From an uncultured Bacteroidaceae bacterium (GTDB taxonomy: Bacteria; Bacteroidota; Bacteroidia; Bacteroidales; Bacteroidaceae), in assembly GCA_934426255.1 (NCBI GenBank), contig CAKRYD010000025.1, positions 1-33,410 of the forward strand: a DNA stretch of 33,410 nt. Direction: 5' to 3'. A program made the translations under genes and the position numbers. The notes under the pieces were generated by a model, which did no database searches, was not told the DNA's origin, and saw nothing but the letters and a program-made list of their open reading frames with translations. This document shows, piece after piece, positions 15,339 to 23,165 of the stretch (position 1 is its first letter; every line of letters starts with the position of its first letter).

Positions 15339-16155
15339 ATTCTCCAAGAATCCTTATTTGTTTTGTTAATGGTCTGATAGCTTCGATACATTGGTGATAG
15401 CGCGAATAGTCGCTGTAAGTAATATCTACATAGAAAAGATATTCCCATTCATGTCCTATTATAGGAAGCGATTGGATTTTGGTCATATTTATATCATAAA
15501 AGGACAGGACGGAAAGAACATGTGACAATTCGCCTTTTTCATGAGGTATTGAAAATACGATGCTACTTTTGTTTGATTTTTTTGCGTCGCGCAACGTGTC
15601 TGCGTTCCAAGGATCGCAAAGGCATAGAAAACGTGTAAAGTTGTGCTTATTGTCTTCGATCGCTTCTTTCAACACTTTCATATGGTAAATGGGTGCGGCG
15701 AATTTCGAACAAATGGCCGCATGTCCTTTCAGCCTACGGCGGCTTATCATTTCGGCAGCTCCGGCTGTGTCATCGGTTTCTACTATTTTCCGATCGCGGA
15801 ATTGTTTTAAAAAGTTGCGGCATTGCATTAGGGCTACCGGATGCGAATTGATTTCTTTGATATCGTCTATGCTTTCATCGGGCAGACACAACAAACTGTG
15901 TTCTATATGAAGTTTATGTTCGCCTATGATGGTCAAGTTGCTTGCGCGCAGTAATTCGTAGTTGTGGAGCAGGCTGCCTGCAATCGTGTTCTCGATCGCC
16001 ATCATGGCCAATAGGCTGCTGTCTCTTTTCATTGCTTCAAAGAGGTCTTCAAATGTGTCACAACATACGAGCTCGATGTCTTCGTCTTTGAAAAAGCGGT
16101 GAGCTGCAATGTCGTGAAACGATCCTTTGATGCCTTGTATTGCTACTTTTTTCAT
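15319..16155 (-). CDS. pheA: Prephenate dehydratase PheA
   Basis: The 278-residue protein has the dehydratase domain (about 1-180): VAIQGIKGSFHDIAAHRFF at the start, AIENTIAGSLLHNYELL in place of the canonical ENS motif, and NKHNFTRFLCL for the TRF motif. This is followed by a C-terminal ACT domain (about 195-275: SSIVFSIPHEKGELSHVL, then MTKIQSLPI for the usual KIESRP). It converts prephenate to phenylpyruvate; the ACT domain normally binds Phe as feedback inhibitor. It is a monofunctional enzyme with no mutase domain. It is the first structural gene after the leader and attenuator; 18 nt separate the terminator T-run from the ATG. Confidence 0.95.
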   Translation of the reverse strand: MKKVAIQGIKGSFHDIAAHRFFKDEDIELVCCDTFEDLFEAMKRDSSLLAMMAIENTIAGSLLHNYELLRASNLTIIGEHKLHIEHSLLCLPDESIDDIKEINSHPVALMQCRNFLKQFRDRKIVETDDTAGAAEMISRRRLKGHAAICSKFAAPIYHMKVLKEAIEDNKHNFTRFLCLCDPWNADTLRDAKKSNKSSIVFSIPHEKGELSHVLSVLSFYDINMTKIQSLPIIGHEWEYLFYVDITYSDYSRYHQCIEAIRPLTKQIRILGEYESDDH

Positions 16156-16173
16156 CCTCTTTTTATTTGTACC

Positions 16174-16201
16174 AAAAAATCCCGCTCTTGTTGGAGCGGG
16201 A
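16174..16201 (-). terminator. Attenuator terminator in the pheA leader
   Basis: On the minus strand TCCCGCTC pairs perfectly with GAGCGGGA (8 bp, 6 of them G-C, loop CAACAA), followed at once by six T. It lies inside the 5' leader, between the leader-peptide stop (16251) and the pheA ATG (16155). Read-through is therefore needed for pheA expression. Minus-strand AGCGG at 16246-16250, touching the leader stop codon, is complementary to CCGCT of the 5' arm and could form the competing antiterminator. Confidence 0.88.
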
Positions 16202-16250
16202 CCTTAATCTTTTTCTTTTTGTATTTCCTTGGGGCACACAGGCATCCGCT

Positions 16251-16310
16251 TCACTTCTTAACTGTAGCAAAGTAATAAAAGTAAAAGCCGAATGAGTAAT
16301 AATGTGCCAT
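16251..16310 (-). CDS. Phe/Tyr-rich leader peptide of the pheA operon attenuator
   Basis: This 20-codon frame, too short for routine gene calling, encodes MAHYYSFGFYFYYFATVKK: five Tyr and four Phe in 19 residues, including the run FYFYYF. It starts 33 nt after the -7 box TAATTTTG and ends 49 nt before the attenuator hairpin. Nothing else about it suggests a functional protein. The composition matches the end products of the operon (PheA for Phe, TyrA for Tyr), as in classical his, trp and phe leaders. When charged Phe- or Tyr-tRNA is scarce, a stalled ribosome would leave the strand after the stop codon free to block the terminator. When tRNAs are plentiful, the ribosome reaches the stop and covers it. 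Confidence 0.85.
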   Translation of the reverse strand: MAHYYSFGFYFYYFATVKK

Positions 16311-16343
16311 ATTGTCAGTGTATATAATCTCTTTTTGACACTG

Positions 16344-16374
16344 CAAAATTACAACAATCTTTTAAAAGCGGCAA
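16344..16374 (-). promoter_or_regulatory. Promoter of the pheA operon
   Basis: Minus strand: TTG (16372-16374), 20 nt, then TAATTTTG (16344-16351). This fits the Bacteroidota consensus TTTG-N19-21-TAnnTTTG. Transcription should start near 16338. An inverted repeat CAGTGT/ACACTG (16316-16321 and 16338-16343) spans the expected start and could be an operator or a 5' stem-loop. Confidence 0.8.
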
Positions 16375-16390
16375 TACTAAGCCGCAATTT
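16364..16390 (-). terminator. Weak terminator hairpin after ispF, overlapping the pheA promoter
   Basis: Minus strand GCGGC-N8-GCCGC followed by TTTT, flanked upstream by an A-run that could extend the stem imperfectly. It lies 14 nt after the ispF stop. Its 3' arm contains the -33 TTG of the pheA promoter. Confidence 0.5.
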
Positions 16391-16399
16391 TTTGTAGCA

Positions 16400-16894
16400 T
16401 CAAGGATGATGTGCTTCGCGTTCGATCAAAGCTATGGCATAGGCTGAAATACCTTCTTTGCGCCCGGTAAATCCCAAACGCTCTGTTGTTGTTGCTTTAA
16501 TGGAAATATTCTGTTTGTCAATGTTCATCAATGGAGCAAGGCATTCTTGCATTTGCTCAATGAATGGATTGATTTTCGGTACTTCAGCACAAATGGTTGC
16601 ATCAATGTTCCCTATCGTATAGTTATGCTGCTGTAGCAAGCATGTGGTTTCTGCCAATAGCTTTTTGCTGTCAATGCCTGCATATCTTGGGTCGTTATCG
16701 GGGAAATGATATCCGATATCGCGCAAATTGGCTGCACCCAGCAGTGCATCGCAAATAGCATGAATAAGTACATCCGCGTCGCTGTGCCCTAAAAGTCCGA
16801 ATGGAGCAGGAATTCTTATTCCACCAATCCATAAAGGTCTGTCGGCTACTATCTGGTGTACGTCATATCCTAAACCTACTCTTAGTTTGGCCAT
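16400..16894 (-). CDS. ispF: 2-C-methyl-D-erythritol 2,4-cyclodiphosphate synthase IspF
   Basis: The 164-residue protein shows VGLGYDVHQ (metal-binding Asp11 and His13), LLGHSDADVLIHAICDALLGA with the second-histidine motif, FPDNDPRYAG, and ATTTERLGFTGRKEGI at the C-terminus, all standard IspF landmarks at the usual length. It forms the cyclic diphosphate in the MEP pathway for isoprenoid precursors. It starts 17 nt after porV, so it ends the FAH-porU-porV-ispF operon. Confidence 0.96.
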   Translation of the reverse strand: MAKLRVGLGYDVHQIVADRPLWIGGIRIPAPFGLLGHSDADVLIHAICDALLGAANLRDIGYHFPDNDPRYAGIDSKKLLAETTCLLQQHNYTIGNIDATICAEVPKINPFIEQMQECLAPLMNIDKQNISIKATTTERLGFTGRKEGISAYAIALIEREAHHP

Positions 16895-16911
16895 TTTAAA
16901 ACAATCGAAAT

Positions 16912-18126
16912 TTAACGTCCTCGATGGAACAAATCTTTAATGCCATCGAAGTCGAATCCAAGTGAAACGCGCAATGTTTGATCAAGTGGATTGGATGCTG
17001 CCGTAGAAATGACATATCCTGCATCAAGACTGAATACATTCATACGGAAGCCGGCACCGACTGTAAAGTACTTGCGGCCTCCTTTCGTCTCGCTTTCGTG
17101 GTGATAACCTCCACGTAGTATAAATTTATCATTGTAAGTGTATTCCACACCAAGGCTCCACTGTATTTCTTCCAGTTCTTCTTTGAATCCGCCGGGCGCA
17201 TCACTGAAACTTTTGAATATGCCAGTAATGGGAGAGATGTTATAAAAGTTTTCCTCACGATAGGTCTGATATTCTGCAGTATGGTCTTGTCCGTCATCTG
17301 TCCTGTATCCCAAAGCTTTGGCACATTGGGCATCGGTGGGATAGGTGGGCACCAACAATTTGTTGGCGTCAGCGGCAAATGAAATGCGGTTGTACTCATT
17401 GAGCGGTACCATGTAGTTGACACCTAAACGCAAATTGGTCGGAATGAAAAATGAGTAGTCATCGCCATAATTGATTTTGCTGCCTAAGTTAGAAATGTTG
17501 AGACCTAATGACAGTTGGCATTCGCGTGCTCCCATATTGAGATATGTATTATAAAATCCTCCTAAGTCAACGGCAAACGCGGAGCCCGGTTCGGAACCGT
17601 CATCAAAGTGCCCGGAAATGTCGGAGTATATGTATCTGAAAGTGACAGAGGCGGAAAACTTCTCACTGAGCATACGAGAATATCCTGCATCGAAAGCCCA
17701 TTCGTAAGGTTTGAACGTCATGCTGATGCCATCATCAGAGTCTGTCCCATCATTAGCAAATACTTCTCCCAAAGAGAAATAGCGCATGGATGCGCTTACG
17801 GCCTGAAAGTCTCCCAAACGCATGTAACCTACCAAATAGGCCAAGTCAATATCGTTGACCAATTGGCGCAGCCACGGTGTGTAGTTGAGTGCTACACCGG
17901 CTTTGCTGATACAAAAAGGATATTTGGCCGCATTCCATGCTTGTGAATTGACATCCGGATCTGTAGCTGCTCCCACATCGCCAATACCACCGGCTCTTGC
18001 ATCGGGGGCGATGCTTTGTGACACTACGGCTGTTTGTACCGGATTGAACTTGTCTTTTTGGTCTTGTGCTTTGGTAGTGATACAAACCAAGAAGGATGCG
18101 ATTATTATAAGTAGTGATTTTCTCAT
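16912..18126 (-). CDS. porV: Type IX secretion outer-membrane protein PorV (LptO)
   Basis: The 404-residue protein has a signal peptide (about 1-20, ending TKAQ) and the PorV N-terminal segment VVSQSIAPDARAGGIGDVGAATDPD followed by NSQAWNAAKYPF, then a FadL-like 14-strand-type barrel rich in aromatic/Gly strands, ending GFDFDG. PorV shuttles type IX cargo from the SprA/Sov translocon to the PorU sortase at the cell surface. It lies 51 nt after porU. The pairing with porU supports the assignment strongly. Confidence 0.95.
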   Translation of the reverse strand: MRKSLLIIIASFLVCITTKAQDQKDKFNPVQTAVVSQSIAPDARAGGIGDVGAATDPDVNSQAWNAAKYPFCISKAGVALNYTPWLRQLVNDIDLAYLVGYMRLGDFQAVSASMRYFSLGEVFANDGTDSDDGISMTFKPYEWAFDAGYSRMLSEKFSASVTFRYIYSDISGHFDDGSEPGSAFAVDLGGFYNTYLNMGARECQLSLGLNISNLGSKINYGDDYSFFIPTNLRLGVNYMVPLNEYNRISFAADANKLLVPTYPTDAQCAKALGYRTDDGQDHTAEYQTYREENFYNISPITGIFKSFSDAPGGFKEELEEIQWSLGVEYTYNDKFILRGGYHHESETKGGRKYFTVGAGFRMNVFSLDAGYVISTAASNPLDQTLRVSLGFDFDGIKDLFHRGR

Positions 18127-18177
18127 ATTCCTGTTTTTGCCCTTTGAGCCTATAATAAAAACTCGCCAGCGTTGCTT

Positions 18178-21100
18178 TTATTGTCTTCGTACTACTAATT
18201 TCTTCGTTTTTGTTGTCTCTTTGCTTCCGTTGCAGGAGATATTTACCTTATATAAGTATAGGCCGCTTGGCAATGCTGCTCCACTGTTGGACGTCAGATT
18301 CCAATCAATAGTATGATAGCCATTGTTTGTACTGTTTGTTTCATTGTGTGTCCACCATAGTCGTCCGAATGCGTCATACACTTCTATATTGAATTGCGTT
18401 TCCGTTTCAGGCCGGTCATACGAAATAATGAAGGTTGTCTGTGTCGAAGCCGGATTCTTGCTCGTCTTTACATCTAATAATTGTGGCCTGAGTCCGACTT
18501 CTACGTTAAAGTCAAGAACGGTGGAGGAAGAATTGTTCTTTAAATCCCAAGCTCTGAAAAACAGATGGTGCTTGCCGGCTTCGAGTTCAGGCAGGTGAAA
18601 AGTAACAGTGCCCTGTGTGTAACTTCCGAAGTCATTTTCGTAATAACTGTTTAGGATGTAGGTGTCTTTATGGTCTATGACAAGCTGTAGGTCGTGTCCA
18701 ACTCCTGTACCCGTTGTGTTGATTCCGTCCGAGTCTGACAGAATGGCATAAAAATAGGGCGTTTCGTTGACTGTCTCACCGTCTTTAAAATCGGGATTGT
18801 TTAGATATACAAACATAGCCGGTCCGATGGAATCTTTATGGGCGATGTCTTCTGATCCGCCAACCGTAAAATCTTCTGTGAAGCCATTGGCCTCAATGGT
18901 CTTGTCTGTATTTACCGCGTAGAAGTTCAGTCGTCCGCTTTGATTGCTGTAGTTGATGTCCAAAGGTATGGGAATGGTGGTTTCGAATATGCCATTTCTG
19001 ATAGAATCGCTGCCTTCATATAATGTTTTATTGCGTTCATATAAGGTATATTGGGTCTTGCTGTCTCCGGTATTGTTTTTGCAAATGATTGTGTCCTTTG
19101 AATCTTGCAATAGAAGCGATACGATTCCATTATAGTCTTTTAATTTGCTGCCGGTGGCCGATGCTATGTGTCCTTTTATCCTGGCAATGCTACCGGCTTT
19201 GAGCTGCGGCCTGTTGCCGGAGCTTGTCTTTTGTCCGTTTATTTCATCAATAATGACTTTTTCGGTAGGCATTTTGAGTGTAAGCGCAGGATCGCCCATC
19301 AAAACGTACTTTAATTTGTTCGATGTTGTGTCTATGACATTGCTGTTGATGTCGACTAAGGCTGTTTTTGCCAGTCTGGCGGCATCGCCTATGGTATATC
19401 GTCTGCCGTTTTTGTCTTTCTCCAATAAATAATACATGTATTTGTCATTGAGGATGCGGTTTTCATCTGCGTAGACAGCTCGTGTGGCGCTATAGAATGC
19501 AATGGCGGCACCGTTTTTGTTGAGCATGCTGGTTTCACCAATGTTTTCTTCGGGCATATCGAACGGTGTCAGTTCGCACGAAGCGGTAATCCACATGGGA
19601 ATGCGCGCTGAGTTGAATTCTTTGAAGTCGGTTAGTTTCAACACTTGCTCGTGCGAGATGGTATAGGGCGCTCCATGTCCGGAGTAGTTCATGACGAGGG
19701 CACCTTTTTTCATGGCGTTTTTCAATAGCTCGGTTACTTCCGGATAGGAATTGCCTGTTGCAGTGGTGACCCTGGGATAAGCATCCCAATAGACGCGCTT
19801 GACGAGCATGGCGGGATTGTCTGCTATGATATTTTTGTAGACGGCGTCGGCATCTTTCATGTGTCCGTTGTAATCTCCATCATCGGCCAGCATATATATA
19901 GTGTTTTTCCATGCCCCTACTTCGATGTTCTTCATATAAGCAATGCTTTTGTCTACCAGAGTTTTGGCATCGGTTGCACTTGTTACTGGAAACCGCCCTA
20001 TTCCAAGGTCTATCTTTTCTGTAAAAATGTTACGGCCTTCTCCATCATCCAATAGACCGAGCACATCATCTACAACGTAACTGTAAACTTCGTTTACCGA
20101 GTTTTCGGTCTCGTAACAGAGCAGATAATCGTTGGGATTCAGTCCTTTTGTATGTGTCGTTTTCATTCTGTTGTCCCATAGGGACGAACCGAACATCAGC
20201 AAGTATCGTGGCAAATCGTTTTCGTTTTCTGCCCGGTCGTACAGCATTTTCATGTAGCGGCGGTATGCGCCTATGTCGGGCGTTCCTGACGAAAATTCAT
20301 TGTATAATTGATTGGCCTTGACAACGCGTACACGCAAGTTGTCTGCCTGTCGGTGGTATTCTGCCAGACGGTTGGCCTGTTCTTCCAGCTTTCCGCTGCT
20401 GGGGATGATTACTACCATATCGGCAGTGGAGTCGGCGTGTAGGTCTTGGTTGGGCACGCGGCCGTCAATCTCTGGTGTAGGGTAGGTGGCACTTGTGTTT
20501 ACGGCTACGAATCTGCGTGTGGGGTCGGCTACGTTAAATGTCAGAGTATTTCCGCTCAATGATGCCGGAATTTGTTTCATGGGTTCGCCGGCCTGCCCTA
20601 TGCACCAAATTCTGGTTGATGCATCGGCTCCTTCCAATGCCATGGTGTGCGTGCCCGTCAGATAGTGTGAAAATACGAGATACTTGCCGTTAAGTCGCAG
20701 TCGCCGGTCATAATTCAGGCAGATATAGTCAAGTCGGGCGTTATGACCGTTTGTCGTTTTGATGTTGAGGGTATTTTCTCCGTTTTTCAGGCTGTCGATG
20801 CTGTATAGGCCGTCTCTGGTAATGGCGTGGTCGTATTGTCCCGTGGCACCGATGGTAAACGATTTCAAGCTTGTTGCATTGAAGGAACTGTTGATTGTTG
20901 TGGTGCTCGATGCGGCGGCACTCATTCTGAATGTCAGCCAGGCTGTTTTTCCTGTTTCCCTGTCGGGTGTTGCCAGCGTGTAGCTTTTCGAGTTGCCGTT
21001 GGCGAAGTTGTAGCTGTCAAACAGATGTCTGCCGCTTGTGTACCAGCTGTAGGCATCATTCTCTATCAAGATGCGTTCCGGATACGTGGTAATGGCCGTT

Positions 21101-21957
21101 GTTGTGCTATTGATGGCCGGTTCTTCTTCTATGGATTGAGGGTTGTCGCCTTCGGTAACGAAATAATAGGAGTAGGACGAGTAGGGATTGATTTCTCGTG
21201 TGCTGACGTAGCGTTTGGCCTGGCTTGAATAGTTCCAATCGCTCCATCGCAGGGTGCCATTAGCATAGAACACCAACCCGTCTGCCCGTCGCAGGGTAGG
21301 AACTTCTTCCAAGTCGTCAGTGTCGGCATCTTTGCCCGAATATGTAATAACCATGTTTTGCACACGTCCCCCATATCCGTATAGTTTTACGCGTGAGATG
21401 TCGTTGAATCCCATTTGTTTGAGCAGTGACGGAGTCAGCTGGTAGATGCCTTCTTCAGAAACACGGATCTTGACCCATCTGCCCTCTTTCAGCACGGAAT
21501 GCGTGGCATAACGTGCTTTTGTCTCTTGAGCCGATCTCTTACCTTGCACGCTTGTTTTGTGCCGGGAGGTTACATTCAGATTGAAGCTTGTGAGTTTCAG
21601 CCATTTCCCGTTTTGCCGGATGAGCGGATATATGACCACTTCTCCTATGCCGCGCTTTCGCGAAATTCCTATCTGCCATTGGTAGCGCAGGGTATCGGAT
21701 GGCATGGCTTTTATGCTTTTGAGAATAGCCAACTCTTTCTTTGTGACAGGTTCATATTCGGGGTAGTCTATGCTTACATGGTAGGTGTATTGTTGCCAGT
21801 TGATCCCCAAATCGATAGTTTGGGTAGTATGCGGCATAATGCTGTCGCTGAGCAGGCTGCTCCAATCTATGTGTGCGAAATTGTTGGCTTGCAGCTGCGG
21901 TAGTCCTGCAATTAGTAATGAAAGAATGCTTAAGATATATAGTTGGCCTTTGCGCAT
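18178..21957 (-). CDS. porU: Type IX secretion C-terminal signal peptidase/sortase PorU
   Basis: The 1259-residue protein has a signal peptide (1-24), a large N-terminal beta region (about 25-500), and a gingipain-like peptidase C25 domain (about 510-900). The catalytic pair is His761 in NYSGHGAP and Cys794 in TASCELTPFD. Their spacing of 33 residues equals that reported for Porphyromonas gingivalis PorU (His657, Cys690). Ig-like domains follow, and residues about 1180-1259 form a CTD-like domain ending GLYLYKVNISCNG and KKLVVRRQ, resembling a type A sorting domain. PorU cuts the CTD from secreted cargo and attaches the mature protein to A-LPS on the surface. It starts 26 nt after the FAH-family gene. 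Confidence 0.97.
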   Translation of the reverse strand: MRKGQLYILSILSLLIAGLPQLQANNFAHIDWSSLLSDSIMPHTTQTIDLGINWQQYTYHVSIDYPEYEPVTKKELAILKSIKAMPSDTLRYQWQIGISRKRGIGEVVIYPLIRQNGKWLKLTSFNLNVTSRHKTSVQGKRSAQETKARYATHSVLKEGRWVKIRVSEEGIYQLTPSLLKQMGFNDISRVKLYGYGGRVQNMVITYSGKDADTDDLEEVPTLRRADGLVFYANGTLRWSDWNYSSQAKRYVSTREINPYSSYSYYFVTEGDNPQSIEEEPAINSTTTAITTYPERILIENDAYSWYTSGRHLFDSYNFANGNSKSYTLATPDRETGKTAWLTFRMSAAASSTTTINSSFNATSLKSFTIGATGQYDHAITRDGLYSIDSLKNGENTLNIKTTNGHNARLDYICLNYDRRLRLNGKYLVFSHYLTGTHTMALEGADASTRIWCIGQAGEPMKQIPASLSGNTLTFNVADPTRRFVAVNTSATYPTPEIDGRVPNQDLHADSTADMVVIIPSSGKLEEQANRLAEYHRQADNLRVRVVKANQLYNEFSSGTPDIGAYRRYMKMLYDRAENENDLPRYLLMFGSSLWDNRMKTTHTKGLNPNDYLLCYETENSVNEVYSYVVDDVLGLLDDGEGRNIFTEKIDLGIGRFPVTSATDAKTLVDKSIAYMKNIEVGAWKNTIYMLADDGDYNGHMKDADAVYKNIIADNPAMLVKRVYWDAYPRVTTATGNSYPEVTELLKNAMKKGALVMNYSGHGAPYTISHEQVLKLTDFKEFNSARIPMWITASCELTPFDMPEENIGETSMLNKNGAAIAFYSATRAVYADENRILNDKYMYYLLEKDKNGRRYTIGDAARLAKTALVDINSNVIDTTSNKLKYVLMGDPALTLKMPTEKVIIDEINGQKTSSGNRPQLKAGSIARIKGHIASATGSKLKDYNGIVSLLLQDSKDTIICKNNTGDSKTQYTLYERNKTLYEGSDSIRNGIFETTIPIPLDINYSNQSGRLNFYAVNTDKTIEANGFTEDFTVGGSEDIAHKDSIGPAMFVYLNNPDFKDGETVNETPYFYAILSDSDGINTTGTGVGHDLQLVIDHKDTYILNSYYENDFGSYTQGTVTFHLPELEAGKHHLFFRAWDLKNNSSSTVLDFNVEVGLRPQLLDVKTSKNPASTQTTFIISYDRPETETQFNIEVYDAFGRLWWTHNETNSTNNGYHTIDWNLTSNSGAALPSGLYLYKVNISCNGSKETTKTKKLVVRRQ

Positions 21958-21983
21958 GGTGGCTTGATTCTCTGTTGATGGTC

Positions 21984-22595
21984 TTATCTGACGTTAAAGT
22001 CGAGCAGGCACCGACTGCCGATGGCTGCCTCAATGTGCTCTCCTATTTTTAAAGGAATACGTTTTGCTGCCGGTCCGCAAAATAACAAATCGCCTTGGCG
22101 CAGTTGAAAAAAACGGCTGATCTGTTCTATCAGTTCATCAACATTCCAACGCCATGTGTCGGTCCCGTTATATAATGTAGTGCCATCTTTGCCATGCAGC
22201 GTTGCTGCCGTTTGGTCCAAAGGCCTTCCGTCTGTGGGGATGAAGCTTCCTATGATGGTTCCTCCGTCGAAGCTTTCAGCCAAGTCCCAGGGCTGCCCGG
22301 CACGCGACAATTGCCCGGCTATGTCGTCGGCTCTTACATCAAGCCCGACGGTTACTCCGTCGTAATATCGGTAGGCAAAGCGTTTCGGAATGCTTTTGCC
22401 GAGACGGCTGATGCGCACCACAATATGGAACCCACCTGTAAGGCACGATGTAAAATCGGGAACGAACAGAGGTTTATTGTCTTTCAATAATGAAGAATCG
22501 GCTTTCATCATGACAATCGGGCATTTTATATTTAACGTTCCATTTGTCTGATTATTGTCTTCTTTGCGGTTTTCTGTAACTACTATGATTTTCAT
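21984..22595 (-). CDS. Fumarylacetoacetate hydrolase (FAH) family protein
   Basis: The 203-residue protein is a short FAH-superfamily enzyme. The conserved core is seen in YYDGVTVGLDVRADDIA, WDLAESFDGGTIIGSFIP, TWRWNVDELIEQISRFFQLRQGDLLFCGPA and a metal-site-like DGVTVGLD segment. Members hydrolyse or decarboxylate beta-diketo or 2-oxo acids; the substrate here cannot be told. It heads the porU-porV-ispF operon and the same neighbourhood is known in Porphyromonas. A TATCTTTG box lies 20 nt upstream of the ATG. Confidence 0.85.
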   Translation of the reverse strand: MKIIVVTENRKEDNNQTNGTLNIKCPIVMMKADSSLLKDNKPLFVPDFTSCLTGGFHIVVRISRLGKSIPKRFAYRYYDGVTVGLDVRADDIAGQLSRAGQPWDLAESFDGGTIIGSFIPTDGRPLDQTAATLHGKDGTTLYNGTDTWRWNVDELIEQISRFFQLRQGDLLFCGPAAKRIPLKIGEHIEAAIGSRCLLDFNVR

Positions 22596-22615
22596 CCTAT
22601 CATGTTTACAATCTG

Positions 22616-22623
22616 CAAAGATA
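22616..22623 (-). promoter_or_regulatory. Candidate -7 box of the FAH-porU-porV-ispF operon
   Basis: TATCTTTG on the minus strand fits TAnnTTTG and is 20 nt from the ATG, the spacing shared with queA, prfB and the acyl-CoA ligase gene. No TTTG is found at -33. Confidence 0.55.
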
Positions 22624-22739
22624 GTGCATTTACTCTTTCTGGCGAGGCTTTGAATTGAAAATGGGACGCTTAAAATTTAAAGAGCGACGCAGACAATAAA
22701 AAAGGTGGTTGTGGCGTTTTTATATATAATAAATGAGAA

Positions 22740-23165
22740 ATGCATATGGAGAAGCTGATAGAGTGTCTGCATGCAAGGGCTTGCTCGTGTGTTGTGGGCA
22801 AAAACGATTCGATGCGCTGTTTTTTCGGCCGAGGCATACGTGATTTGTTGGATATGTCGGCCGATGGAAACAATATTTTGCAAGGATCCGAAGTAGCCGA
22901 CAAGGTAGTTGGCAAAGCTGCTGCTGCATTGCTTGTTTGCGGTGGTGTAGCCAAAGTGTATGCCGATTTGATGAGTGAAGGGGCACTTTCAATGCTTCAG
23001 TCAAACGGAATACCGGTATCGTATGCGCAGTTGGTTCCATACATCAAACGACGTGATATGAACGGCATGTGTCCTATGGAACAACTTACGCTGGATGCGC
23101 TTGATGCCGAGACTGCAGTGTGCCGCATACGTGATTTCCTGAAACAAAAGAAAGCGGCATTATGA
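22740..23165 (+). CDS. DUF1893-family protein (deaminase-like fold)
   Basis: The 141-residue protein matches DUF1893, a small family whose structure is similar to the cytidine deaminase fold. Visible landmarks are GRGIRDLLDM, VADKVVGKAAAALLVCGGVAKVYADLMS, and a C-terminal region with CPMEQLTL. No catalytic zinc motif (HxE with PCxxC) can be seen, so deaminase activity is not supported; function is unknown. The first ATG is at 22740, an alternative at 22746. Its TGA overlaps the ATG of the fucosidase gene (ATGA at 23162-23165), showing translational coupling. No clear -7 box is present upstream. Confidence 0.85.
   Translation: MHMEKLIECLHARACSCVVGKNDSMRCFFGRGIRDLLDMSADGNNILQGSEVADKVVGKAAAALLVCGGVAKVYADLMSEGALSMLQSNGIPVSYAQLVPYIKRRDMNGMCPMEQLTLDALDAETAVCRIRDFLKQKKAAL

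Noticed and set aside
20827..21228. A 133-codon plus-strand frame
   Set aside because: It is antisense to porU, whose reading frame continues without a break.
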